Shown: positions 18,896 through 27,058 of the stretch, piece by piece
Layout of the letters: every line of letters begins with the position of its first letter
How positions within the stretch are numbered: the stretch's first letter is position 1
Assembly (NCBI RefSeq): GCF_024648885.1
Contig: NZ_JANBBF010000012.1
Span: forward strand, 62,001 to 126,000
Reading direction: 5' to 3'
Source of the DNA: Prauserella salsuginis
Lineage (GTDB): Bacteria > Actinomycetota > Actinomycetes > Mycobacteriales > Pseudonocardiaceae
Length of the DNA stretch: 64,000 nucleotides
Position numbers and translations under genes: made by a program
The notes under the pieces: model-generated
The model's input: the letters and a program-made list of their open reading frames with translations, nothing else
What the model was told of the DNA's origin: nothing
Databases searched by the model: none

Positions 18896-20698
18896 TTAGA
18901 CGTCGATCGTGTAGACCGTGGCAGGTACCCCGGTGGCCTCTTCCTCTTCAGCGACCGCACGCAGTAGCCGGTGCTTCTGCACCACCTGCGTTCCCGGGGA
19001 GCGGACGATGTTCTTCGAGTCGGTGATCTGGAGGAACTTCGGACGTGCGTATGGTGCCACGTGATCGCGGCAGTAATTCTGAAAAGCTGCGACGGTGAAC
19101 TCGTGCGAGTGTTCGTCGTCGGCGCCGGACGGCACGACGAACACCTTGATCTCCTGTTCGCCGGAGAAATCGTCGTCCACGCCGACAGCGGCACACTCCT
19201 CGACTCCCGGCGCCTTACGAAGTGTGGATTCCAACTCGTAAACGCTGACGTTCTCGCCTCTGCGTCGAATCGAGTCCGACATGCGACCGTGGAAGAATAC
19301 GAATCCCTCTTGATCCATGCTGGCGCGATCGCCCGAGCGCACCCAGAGGTCCCGCCATGCCGAAGCGGTCGCCTCGGGCCGGTTCCAGTAGCCGAGCATC
19401 ATCATGTGGGGAAACTTGGGTCGATAGACCAGTTCCCCGGGTGTGTCGGGCGGCAGCTCGTGTCCGTGTTCGTCGTGGATCTGGACCTCGAAGCCGACGC
19501 TGGGCCATCCGATCCCGCCGCGGCGTTTGCGGCCTGGGGTGTCGTAGAGGGGCCCGTCGGCCTCGGTCTGGCCGTACAGGGTGAGGATGTCGATTCCGAG
19601 CTGATCCTCGAAGTACTCGTATGTCCCGTCGGGAATCGGCGCCCCGATGATGCGGCGTAACGGCGTGTCTGTGGCGGCATCAGCGCCCTGCGATCGGATG
19701 GCGGAGAACAGGAAGCCAACGGTCCACGTCCAGGTTACGCCGAACCGAGTGACCTCCGACCAGAAGCGGTTGGCACTGAACTTCGGTCGGATGGCCACGG
19801 AGCCACCGGAAAGGATTACCGCGGAGAAGACGACGTGGAAGTCGGCATGGAAGAAGGGCAGTACGAAGTAGCCGGTGTCCTCGGAGGTGAGTCCCGCGAC
19901 GTGGGCAATTGTGTGCCCGTTGGCGGTAGGGTAGCCGGCAGGCAGCATGACGCCCTTGGACGGGCCGGTGGTTCCTGACGTGTAGATGAGTGAGCAGAGT
20001 GCATCGGCCTCGACGGCATGTGCGATTTCGTCGAGCCGGGTGGCAGCGGGCGACTCCGGAAGGCGCGGACAGTGCGCGTCCTCGGGTGGAAAGTCGGCCA
20101 AGGTTTCCAGATGTCTGGCGGTGTCGATGCGTCGGTAGCAGCCAGCCACTGCTGCTTTGAACTCGGCGTCGAGGACGATCAATGACGGCTCGGAATCGTT
20201 GAGCACGGCCGCCAAGAGATCGCCGGCGAGGTCGTAGTTCACCGACACTTCCACGGCGCCGAGCCACCATATGCCATATTGCCAGGCTTGTCGTTGTGCC
20301 GAGTTACGGCACACAAGAGCAACTCGCTCGCCTGCCGCTACGCCTTTTGCCTGCAACAATGCGGCACAGGCACGCGCCCGGCGCGCAAACCCCCGGTAGC
20401 TCCAGGTGGCAATGGTGCCGTCCGGCTCCTCCCAGGTCAGCAGCGGGGCTTCAGGGCGGGCCGCAACCTGGTTGAGAAGATCGACGACGGGCGTGGATAC
20501 ATGGTGGCACGTGAGCGGGAACTCGGTACCCGGAGACTCCGTCTCTCGGTGCGGGCACGCAAACACCGTTGAGTGCGTCCGACTGGGCAGCGCGGGGTGT
20601 CCGGGGGCGCCGGTGGAGAAGTCCGGCGAGGAGCCCCGGGCTGCGGAAGACGGCGCCGGCGAGGTTCCTTGTGCCGGTGTGGGAGGAGATTCCGTCAT
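18896..20698 (-). CDS. AMP-forming acyl-CoA ligase
   Basis: This 600-residue ANL-superfamily enzyme would activate a carboxylic acid to its CoA thioester for the operon. It has the P-loop-like YTSGTTGPSKGV motif, LYGQTEADG and the SGDRAS/GRMSDSIRRRGENVS hinge region. Two oddities: the first 65 or so residues are Pro/Ser-rich and outside the family domain (a start near residue 68 would look more normal), and the usual C-terminal TGK catalytic lysine region reads SPGTQVVQKHRL, with no lysine at the expected place. The ATG overlaps the SDR stop (ATGA). It is nearest to the crotonobetaine/carnitine-CoA ligase-like group by eye. Substrate unknown. Confidence 0.83.
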   Translation of the reverse strand: MTESPPTPAQGTSPAPSSAARGSSPDFSTGAPGHPALPSRTHSTVFACPHRETESPGTEFPLTCHHVSTPVVDLLNQVAARPEAPLLTWEEPDGTIATWSYRGFARRARACAALLQAKGVAAGERVALVCRNSAQRQAWQYGIWWLGAVEVSVNYDLAGDLLAAVLNDSEPSLIVLDAEFKAAVAGCYRRIDTARHLETLADFPPEDAHCPRLPESPAATRLDEIAHAVEADALCSLIYTSGTTGPSKGVMLPAGYPTANGHTIAHVAGLTSEDTGYFVLPFFHADFHVVFSAVILSGGSVAIRPKFSANRFWSEVTRFGVTWTWTVGFLFSAIRSQGADAATDTPLRRIIGAPIPDGTYEYFEDQLGIDILTLYGQTEADGPLYDTPGRKRRGGIGWPSVGFEVQIHDEHGHELPPDTPGELVYRPKFPHMMMLGYWNRPEATASAWRDLWVRSGDRASMDQEGFVFFHGRMSDSIRRRGENVSVYELESTLRKAPGVEECAAVGVDDDFSGEQEIKVFVVPSGADDEHSHEFTVAAFQNYCRDHVAPYARPKFLQITDSKNIVRSPGTQVVQKHRLLRAVAEEEEATGVPATVYTIDV

Positions 20699-21543
20699 GG
20701 GTGCAGTTCACCTCCGTTGACGTCGAGCACCTGTGCAGTGATGTACGACGCGGCTGGTGAGAGGAGGAAAGCCGTGGCCTCCCCGATCTCGTGGGGCGTT
20801 CCCATGCGTCCCAGCATCATGTCGTCGAGCCACTTGGTTTTGACCTCGTCCGGCACGTTTGCGGTCATGTCGGTGTCGATGGGACCTGGCGAAACACAGT
20901 TCGCGCGGATGTCGAAACGGGCGAACTCGATCGCGATGGTTTTGGTGAGACCGACGATGCCTGCCTTGGCTGCGGAGTAGTTCGTCTGACCGTACGAGCC
21001 GTGGCGACCCGACGAACTCGTGTTCACGATCGCGCCGGACGCGCCGCGGCCCGTCGTCGGCCGCGACTTCGGCTCACCGGGTTCGTCGTTCGTCGTGGAT
21101 GCCGCGATGAGCGGCTGCAACGTCTGGCAGCCGAGCCACGTCCCCCGCAAGTGGGTATCCAGTACGACATCCCACATGTCGTCGTCCATTTTGGAAAGCG
21201 ATTTGTCACGTGTGACCCCTGCGTTGTTCACGAGTCCGCTCAAACGGCCACCGAACTCACGGTCCAGAAGGTCTCGTGCGTCGTTCCAGCTTTCTCGTGA
21301 AGCAGTATCGAGTACCACCGGAAGGGCGCCGAGTTCGCGCGCCGTCGTTGTGATCGCGTCCCTGTCGATGTCGGCGACGGCTACAGTGCCGCCGTGCGCG
21401 AGAAGCACTTCGGCGGTGGCACGTCCGATACCCCGCGCGGCACCGGTGATCAAGTAGGTTCGCCCGCTGTGCTGTCGACGGGCGACCGGGCTTCCGGTAT
21501 GCGCGGAGGAGGTGGCGGGTTCGCCGTGGGTCATGGTTGGCAA
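20695..21543 (-). CDS. Short-chain dehydrogenase/reductase (FabG-like)
   Basis: A 282-residue SDR with TGAARGIG cofactor motif (33-40), NNAG at 106-109, and the Ser-Tyr-Lys triad ending in Tyr189/Lys193 (NYSAAKAG). About 20 extra, proline- and charge-rich residues (roughly 150-169) sit before the catalytic serine, and the N-terminal 25 residues are an extension. In this operon it should oxidise a 3-hydroxyacyl-CoA or a related alcohol, upstream of the thiolase step. It is coupled to the following ligase gene by an ATGA overlap. The family is certain; the substrate is inferred. Confidence 0.85.
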   Translation of the reverse strand: MPTMTHGEPATSSAHTGSPVARRQHSGRTYLITGAARGIGRATAEVLLAHGGTVAVADIDRDAITTTARELGALPVVLDTASRESWNDARDLLDREFGGRLSGLVNNAGVTRDKSLSKMDDDMWDVVLDTHLRGTWLGCQTLQPLIAASTTNDEPGEPKSRPTTGRGASGAIVNTSSSGRHGSYGQTNYSAAKAGIVGLTKTIAIEFARFDIRANCVSPGPIDTDMTANVPDEVKTKWLDDMMLGRMGTPHEIGEATAFLLSPAASYITAQVLDVNGGELHP

Positions 21544-21636
21544 ACTTTCATCTCGTAGGGGAGGCCTGCAGGAAGGCGTGTGAGATTGACGATTGGTGTG
21601 GTCGATCCTCGCCGAAGCGTGTGCCGCCGCCGTCGC

Positions 21637-22104
21637 CTAGCCGGAACGTCCGTGGCCGATCAGTAGAACGTCCGTTCCACTCTGGACCATTTCGCCGCGT
21701 TGATTTGTTACGTTGACAGTGAACGTGACGATTCCGTGGCCCGGTTTCGATCTGCTCGGCCTCAACCCGGACACGGTGTTGGTGACTGTGATCGTATCCC
21801 CGGGATACGTCGGTGCGGTCATGTCGCGTGACTCGGAGAGGTACGCACGAATGTCAAGATCATCGTAGCCGGGTGTTCGGGCTCCGGAACTGATCGCGAG
21901 GACGAGGAGTCCGTGCGCGATGCGCCGCTCGTACGAGGTGTTCGCCCGTACCCATTCCTCATCGGTGTGGAGAGGGTTGAAATCGCCGCTCAGCCCGGCG
22001 AAGTTCTGGATGTCGGTTTCGGTGACGGTGCGCCCGGCCGAAACGTACTGCGTTCCCTCGACGAGGTCAGCGAAGGCGAGAACGGATTTCTGCTCGGTGT
22101 TCAT
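21637..22104 (-). CDS. MaoC-like (R)-specific enoyl-CoA hydratase
   Basis: This 155-residue hot-dog-fold protein carries the hydratase-2 motif with catalytic Asp41 and His46 (LSGDFNPLHTDEE) and RIAHGLL. It hydrates trans-2-enoyl-CoA. The ATG at 22104 overlaps the thiolase stop (ATGA), so the longer frame to 22152 is rejected. Its presence alongside a crotonase in the same operon suggests two hydration steps or two substrates. Confidence 0.88.
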   Translation of the reverse strand: MNTEQKSVLAFADLVEGTQYVSAGRTVTETDIQNFAGLSGDFNPLHTDEEWVRANTSYERRIAHGLLVLAISSGARTPGYDDLDIRAYLSESRDMTAPTYPGDTITVTNTVSGLRPSRSKPGHGIVTFTVNVTNQRGEMVQSGTDVLLIGHGRSG

Positions 22105-23372
22105 GCTGTTCGCTCCACGATCATCGCCATTCCTTGGCCGCCTCCGACACACATGGTTATGAGCCCTGTGGTGAGGTCGCGTTCGTTCAATGCGGTCAAC
22201 ATGGTGTTGACGATGCGGGCGCCGGTGGACCCGAAGGGATGGCCGACGGCGATTGCGCCTCCGTTGACGTTGAGCTTGTCCAGGTCGATATCGAGCTCGC
22301 GCTGGCAGGCCAAGACTTGTGCGGCGAACGCCTCGTTCAGTTCGACGAGGTCGATGTCGGCAAGGCGCATGCCGGTCTGTTCGAGTACGGCGCGTACGGA
22401 GCTCACCGGTCCGAGTCCCATGATTTCAGGGCTGAGGCCCGTCGTGGCCGTGCCGAGGATGCGGGCCTTGGGGGTGACTCCGAGCGCTCGTGCGTCGTCC
22501 TCACCGCCGATGACGAGCGCACTGGCCCCGTCGCTGAGCGGGCAGGCGTTGCCTGCGGTCACTGTCCCGTGGTCCCGGAAGACCGGCTTGAGTGCCGATA
22601 GCTTGCCGAGTGTGGTGCTCGGGCGGGGGCTGTCATCGGCGTCGACGACGGTGTCATCGGCCCGGACATAGGGTGTGATCTCGTCGGCCCAGAATCCGCG
22701 GGCTACCGCGGACGCCGCTCGGCTTTGGGAGAGGTAGGCGTACTCGTCCTGGTCTGTGCGGGAAACACCGCACAGATTCGCGACGTTCTCCGCGGTTTGG
22801 CCCATGGACACATACACGTCCGGTAGCCGGCCGTTCTCACGGGGATCGGTCCAGTGAGGGGCTGACCGGGCGGCGAGGTCGGCGGTTCGTGCACGGGCGG
22901 TGTCGAACGCGGGGTTCATCGTGTCCGGTACCGCATCGGCGTCGGAGTTCGCGTACGCCGTGCACGACTCCACGCCTGCGGACACGACGAAGCGGGACTC
23001 CCCGGCGGCGATCGCGTGTGCCGCCTGCCGAGTTGTCTGGACGGAGGACGCGCAGTACCGGTTCACGGTCGCCGCAGGTACCAGGTCAAGGTCGAGGAGA
23101 TTGGTTGCGATCTTGGCGATATTGAAGCCTTGGACGCCCGCGGGCGAGCCGCAGCCTACGAGGACGTCGGCGAGGAGCTGTTCGTCGCGGATCGGGGCGA
23201 CCTGGTCGAGCGCTGCACCGATGATCTGCGCGACCATGTCATCGGCGCGCTCGTCCTTGAGAGACCCTTTGCCGGCGCGCCCGATCGGCGTTCGGGCCGA
23301 GGCAACGATGACCGGTGTTTGTCCCGGTCTGGATCCGAGGGTTCGTCGCCTCGGCGTTGAAGGCGTGTTCAT
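22101..23372 (-). CDS. Acetyl-CoA acyltransferase (thiolase)
   Basis: The roughly 423-residue thiolase has the acyl-accepting cysteine in NRYCASS (residue 107 from this start), the GHPFGSTGAR histidine near the C-terminus and the CVGGGQG second cysteine. It cleaves a 3-ketoacyl-CoA with CoA to acetyl-CoA (or propionyl-CoA) and a shortened acyl-CoA. Two starts are possible, ATG at 23387 and at 23372; the latter has an AGGTAGGG sequence upstream and is preferred. It precedes and is coupled to the MaoC gene. Confidence 0.87.
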   Translation of the reverse strand: MNTPSTPRRRTLGSRPGQTPVIVASARTPIGRAGKGSLKDERADDMVAQIIGAALDQVAPIRDEQLLADVLVGCGSPAGVQGFNIAKIATNLLDLDLVPAATVNRYCASSVQTTRQAAHAIAAGESRFVVSAGVESCTAYANSDADAVPDTMNPAFDTARARTADLAARSAPHWTDPRENGRLPDVYVSMGQTAENVANLCGVSRTDQDEYAYLSQSRAASAVARGFWADEITPYVRADDTVVDADDSPRPSTTLGKLSALKPVFRDHGTVTAGNACPLSDGASALVIGGEDDARALGVTPKARILGTATTGLSPEIMGLGPVSSVRAVLEQTGMRLADIDLVELNEAFAAQVLACQRELDIDLDKLNVNGGAIAVGHPFGSTGARIVNTMLTALNERDLTTGLITMCVGGGQGMAMIVERTA

Positions 23373-23439
23373 GTCCCTACCTGTCATCGGGAGAGGTGGC
23401 GCGGGGCGGGGTACCGCTGTTCCCGTGATATCGGGCTGT

Positions 23440-23961
23440 TCATTGGCCGATGCGATCGAAACCGGACGTATCGATGGACCCTGGGGCTCGCGGTGAGGTC
23501 GCTAAAGGGAGTTCCAGGGCGGTGCGTTCGGCATCGGTGAGCGGGCGCGTTTCCCGGGTCTCCGGGGACCAGAGGAGCAGGACGCACGTGATCCGGGCGA
23601 CGACGATGGTGGAATTCGAACCGGAGCGGATACTCAGCGTCTCCTGCGTGCGCACACTCTTGGTGCCGACGCGCTCGACGATCGCACTGAACTCGACGTG
23701 TTCTGCAGCGTGATTCAGCTCCGCCACGTAGTCGATGGACAGGTGGGCGATGACGTAACTCTGCGGGTTGCGCAGTCCCAGTGTTTCGCCCAGCCAGCGG
23801 GTCCGGCCCTCGTCGGCCAGTGAAAGGTATTCGGCGTGGTAGACGTGCCCCTGGGAGTCGAGGTCGCGCCAGCGGAGAGGTACGCGGTATGTGGCGGCTT
23901 CGGCTGCCGGGGAGCCGGTGGTGTCGCACGTCGGCACGCCTGTGGATGCATCGGATGTCAT
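23440..23961 (-). CDS. Acyl-CoA thioesterase (4HBT hot-dog family)
   Basis: This 173-residue protein shows the 4-hydroxybenzoyl-CoA-thioesterase motif RWRDLDSQGHVYHAEYL, with the catalytic Asp in the first part. It hydrolyses an acyl-CoA to the free acid and CoA. The start at 23961 is chosen over 24051 because the family domain begins soon after it; the N-terminal 25 residues are low-complexity. It is the first gene of the minus-strand acyl-CoA operon, 67 bases before the thiolase, facing the divergent PucR gene. Confidence 0.82.
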   Translation of the reverse strand: MTSDASTGVPTCDTTGSPAAEAATYRVPLRWRDLDSQGHVYHAEYLSLADEGRTRWLGETLGLRNPQSYVIAHLSIDYVAELNHAAEHVEFSAIVERVGTKSVRTQETLSIRSGSNSTIVVARITCVLLLWSPETRETRPLTDAERTALELPLATSPRAPGSIDTSGFDRIGQ

Positions 23962-24074
23962 GCAGTGCAGTCCCCAAGTTCGTGGGTAGTCAACATCGGT
24001 GTTGTGGCTTGCTGCAGGTTTTATTCCGATCGGTTGGTTTAGAATACACACGGGCCGTCGTCGTGACTAGCCCT

Positions 24075-24088
24075 ACGTGTCGACACGT
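24075..24088. promoter_or_regulatory. 14-bp palindrome in a divergent promoter region
   Basis: The sequence acgtgtcgacacgt is a perfect palindrome in the 189-base gap between the thioesterase operon (minus) and a PucR gene (plus). Symmetry and position make it a good operator candidate for the PucR or TetR protein. I saw no second copy. Confidence 0.4.
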
Positions 24089-24150
24089 TCCCGATCTGGC
24101 GGGTAGACAACCTGAGTAAGAAGTCCGGTTCGACAGTATGAAGGCCGCCT

Positions 24151-25602
24151 GTGTCCGCACCTACCGTTGCGTCGCTCTGCTCGTCGTTGGGTGGCCACCT
24201 GACGACTGCCCCGGGGTTCACTGTGACCAGTGCGGTGGTGAGCGCTGTTCACATCAGCGAGTTGCCTGAACCCAATGCCTATCTGGCGGGCGGCGAGCTG
24301 TTGCTCACGACCGGTTTGGTTCTGCCCGAGGACGAGGCCGGCTGTCGGCGTTATGTCGCCAGGCTCGTCGAGGCGGAGATCAGTGCGCTCGCATTCGGTC
24401 TCGGGCCGGTCCACGAAAGGGTTCCGGCAGCTCTGGTCGCCGCGTGCAAGGAAGCCGGGCTCGTGCTGCTCGTGGTGCCAGCGGCGACCGGGTTCTTGAC
24501 GATCTCCAGCGCTTACTGGGCGGCCCGTTCGCGTTCGACCGAGCGGCAACTCAACGACGCGGTCGCGGCGCAGCGCGCGTTGGTGGACGCGGCGGCCGCT
24601 GTCGATCCGGTCGCCTCGATTCTGCAGCGCCTTGCCAGGACGTTGGACGGCTGGGTGGCCCTGCTGGATGCGGCGGGGGAGATCGACCTGACCTATCCCA
24701 CGTCGTTCCGCGATGACGCGGCCGACCTTCGGGACGAGGTGGCGCGCCTTGAGGTGGCAGGCGTGCATTCCTCGGCGTCCTTCACTATCGCCGACCATGT
24801 TGTCGCGGTGTTCCCGCTTGCGGTGGGGGACCGCATCGTCGGGTATCTCGCGGCGGGGTCACCGCGTCGACTGGAGCCTACGCAGCGACAGGTGATTCTG
24901 ACGGCGGTAGTGCTGCTGAGTCTGGACGTCCTGCGGATCGGGGGTGGCGGATACACGCGGGAGGCGAATCGGCGTTGTGTGGCCTTGCTTGTCGACTCGG
25001 GCATGGTCGACGCGGCGCGTCGGCTGGCCGCCGAGACCGGAAGTCCGGTTCCTGGCCGTGAAATGCGGGTGCTGGCTGCGCGTGGCCGCAGTAGTGACGA
25101 CCTGGTGGCGACAGTGGAGGCGTGGTGCCCTGCGGCGCTGGCTGTCCGTGTGGACTGCTCGACTGCCTGGTTCGTTCTTCCTGCCGACGGTGAAATCGGT
25201 GACCTGGTGAACCGGGTTCGCGCCGCTGATCCGTCCGGTGCCGTAGTCGCCTCCGATTTGGTTGCGTCCGAATCGGCAGGTGCGACGCGAGTTCGTCTTC
25301 TCCGTGCCCTTCATGGGCTGGCGGCCGGTGAGGCCGTGTTGCCCCGGACGAACCTGTGTGGTGTCGTTCCTCGTGCCGTGGAACGTTTCGCAGCAGAAGC
25401 GAGCGCGGAGTTGCGCGAGGCGCTCGTGGGGTATCTGCGACACCGCGGACAGTGGGAACAGGCTGCTCGGGCTCTGACGTTGCATCGCAACACGCTGCGG
25501 TATCGGGTGAGCCGTGCGCTTGAGATACTCGGTCTTGACCTCGACGATCCGGACCTCGCGGCGGAGACCTGGCTGGCTCTTCGGGATCGCGGGCTCGCAT
25601 GA
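24151..25602 (+). CDS. PucR-family transcriptional regulator
   Basis: This 483-residue regulator has an N-terminal PucR sensory domain (NAYLAGGELLLTTGLVLP within the first 60 residues) and a C-terminal PucR helix-turn-helix (LTLHRNTLRYRVSRALEIL near the end). The GTG start follows GAAGG by 7 bases. It stands between the divergent acyl-CoA operon and the codirectional aminotransferase operon that begins 121 bases downstream, and could control either. PucR relatives sense amino-acid or ring-catabolism intermediates. It shares the fold and architecture of the PucR at 5865-7433. Confidence 0.87.
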   Translation: MSAPTVASLCSSLGGHLTTAPGFTVTSAVVSAVHISELPEPNAYLAGGELLLTTGLVLPEDEAGCRRYVARLVEAEISALAFGLGPVHERVPAALVAACKEAGLVLLVVPAATGFLTISSAYWAARSRSTERQLNDAVAAQRALVDAAAAVDPVASILQRLARTLDGWVALLDAAGEIDLTYPTSFRDDAADLRDEVARLEVAGVHSSASFTIADHVVAVFPLAVGDRIVGYLAAGSPRRLEPTQRQVILTAVVLLSLDVLRIGGGGYTREANRRCVALLVDSGMVDAARRLAAETGSPVPGREMRVLAARGRSSDDLVATVEAWCPAALAVRVDCSTAWFVLPADGEIGDLVNRVRAADPSGAVVASDLVASESAGATRVRLLRALHGLAAGEAVLPRTNLCGVVPRAVERFAAEASAELREALVGYLRHRGQWEQAARALTLHRNTLRYRVSRALEILGLDLDDPDLAAETWLALRDRGLA

Positions 25603-25723
25603 GGCGGGTCGCCCGCGCGGTTGGTCATTCTGACCAAGACCTCGTTGGATTCGTCGGAATATCCGAAGACCGTATCGTGTGGCGGCCTTACCGTCGGGAC
25701 ATCCAGATCCGACGGAGGAGACC

Positions 25724-27058
25724 ATGCCGCAGCCCGAACAGCGTCGCATCCTCGCGACTGCCATCCCAGGTCCGAAGTCGTTGAAACTGCACGAGCACCG
25801 CGGCGGGGAAGTGGCCGGCGGGCTCGGATCGGTTCTGCCGGTGTTCGTGGACAGTGCCGGAGGCGGGGTCCTCGTGGACGTCGATGGCAATCACCTCATC
25901 GACCTGGCCTCCGGCATCGCCGTCACCAGTGTCGGCGCGTCGCACCCGCACGTCGTCCAGGAACTCTCGGAACAGGCTCAACGTTTCACCCACAGCTGTT
26001 TCCTCGTGACCGAGTACGAGGGGTTCGTCGACGTCGCCGCCGCGTTGAACCGCATCACGCCCGGTGATCACGCCAAGAAGACTGCGTTGTTTAGTACGGG
26101 TGCGGAGGCGGTGGAGAACGCCGTCAAGATCGCCCGGACCGCAACGGGGCGATCCGCGGTCGTCACGTTGGGCCACGGGTATCACGGGCGGACGCTGCTC
26201 ACCATGTCCATGACCGCGAAGAACGCTCCGTACAAGGAAGGTTTCGGACCGTTCGCCCCCGAAGTCTACCGGGTTCCGTCGCCATATCCCTACAGGTGGC
26301 CCTCAGGTTCCGAGCGTTCAGGTGAGGAAGCCTTGGCGGCGCTGAGGGAGCTCGTGCTCACGCAGGTCGGTTCCCACAACGTAGCGGCCATCGTCGCAGA
26401 GCCCATTCAGGGTGAAGGCGGGTTCGTCGTCCCACCGCCGGGATATCTGAAGGCGGTGCAGGAGTTCGCCCACGAGCACGGCATCGTGTTCGTGGCGGAC
26501 GAGATCCAGACGGGGCTGGCGCGTACGGGCGACATGTTCGCGTGCGAACACGAGGACGTGGTCCCCGACATGATCACGACGGCCAAGGCGCTCGCGGGGG
26601 GAATGCCGTTGGCGGCCGTGACCGGGCGCGCGGAGCTGATGGATTCCGTCCCGGCCGGTGGACTCGGCGGTACCTACGCGGGAAACCCGGTCGCGTGCGC
26701 CGCCGCGTTGGCCACATTGGAGATCATCGAACGCGAGCGTCTCGTGGAACGTGCTCGCGAGATCGAGCAGCGCGTGATACCGCGACTCGAGGCCTTGACG
26801 GGTCCCGGATCCGTCGTCGGCGAGGTCCGTGGACGCGGGGCCATGCTGGCCGTGGAGTTCGTGAACCCCGGCACGACGGAACCGGCCGACGACATCGCTC
26901 GCGCGGTGGCCGCCCACTGCCACCGTCAGGGTGTTCTCGTCCTCGTATGCGGTACCTACGGCAACGTCATCCGGCTACTCCCACCGCTGGTCATCGGCAT
27001 GGACCTGCTCGATGAAGGGATCGACGTCCTCGAAGAAGCTGTGCGGAGCGTCCGATGA
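25724..27058 (+). CDS. gabT: 4-aminobutyrate/5-aminovalerate aminotransferase (class III)
   Basis: The 444-residue PLP enzyme is a GabT-type omega-aminotransferase, with GAEAVENAVKIAR, the ADEIQTG segment (Asp259) and the PLP lysine Lys288 in ITTAKALAGGMP. It converts an omega-amino acid to the semialdehyde using 2-oxoglutarate. The ATG at 25724 has GGAGGAG 5 bases before it. The stop overlaps the next gene (ATGA). The downstream semialdehyde dehydrogenase, CoA-transferase and glutaryl-CoA dehydrogenase point to 5-aminovalerate (lysine breakdown) rather than 4-aminobutyrate as the physiological substrate. Confidence 0.88.
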   Translation: MPQPEQRRILATAIPGPKSLKLHEHRGGEVAGGLGSVLPVFVDSAGGGVLVDVDGNHLIDLASGIAVTSVGASHPHVVQELSEQAQRFTHSCFLVTEYEGFVDVAAALNRITPGDHAKKTALFSTGAEAVENAVKIARTATGRSAVVTLGHGYHGRTLLTMSMTAKNAPYKEGFGPFAPEVYRVPSPYPYRWPSGSERSGEEALAALRELVLTQVGSHNVAAIVAEPIQGEGGFVVPPPGYLKAVQEFAHEHGIVFVADEIQTGLARTGDMFACEHEDVVPDMITTAKALAGGMPLAAVTGRAELMDSVPAGGLGGTYAGNPVACAAALATLEIIERERLVERAREIEQRVIPRLEALTGPGSVVGEVRGRGAMLAVEFVNPGTTEPADDIARAVAAHCHRQGVLVLVCGTYGNVIRLLPPLVIGMDLLDEGIDVLEEAVRSVR

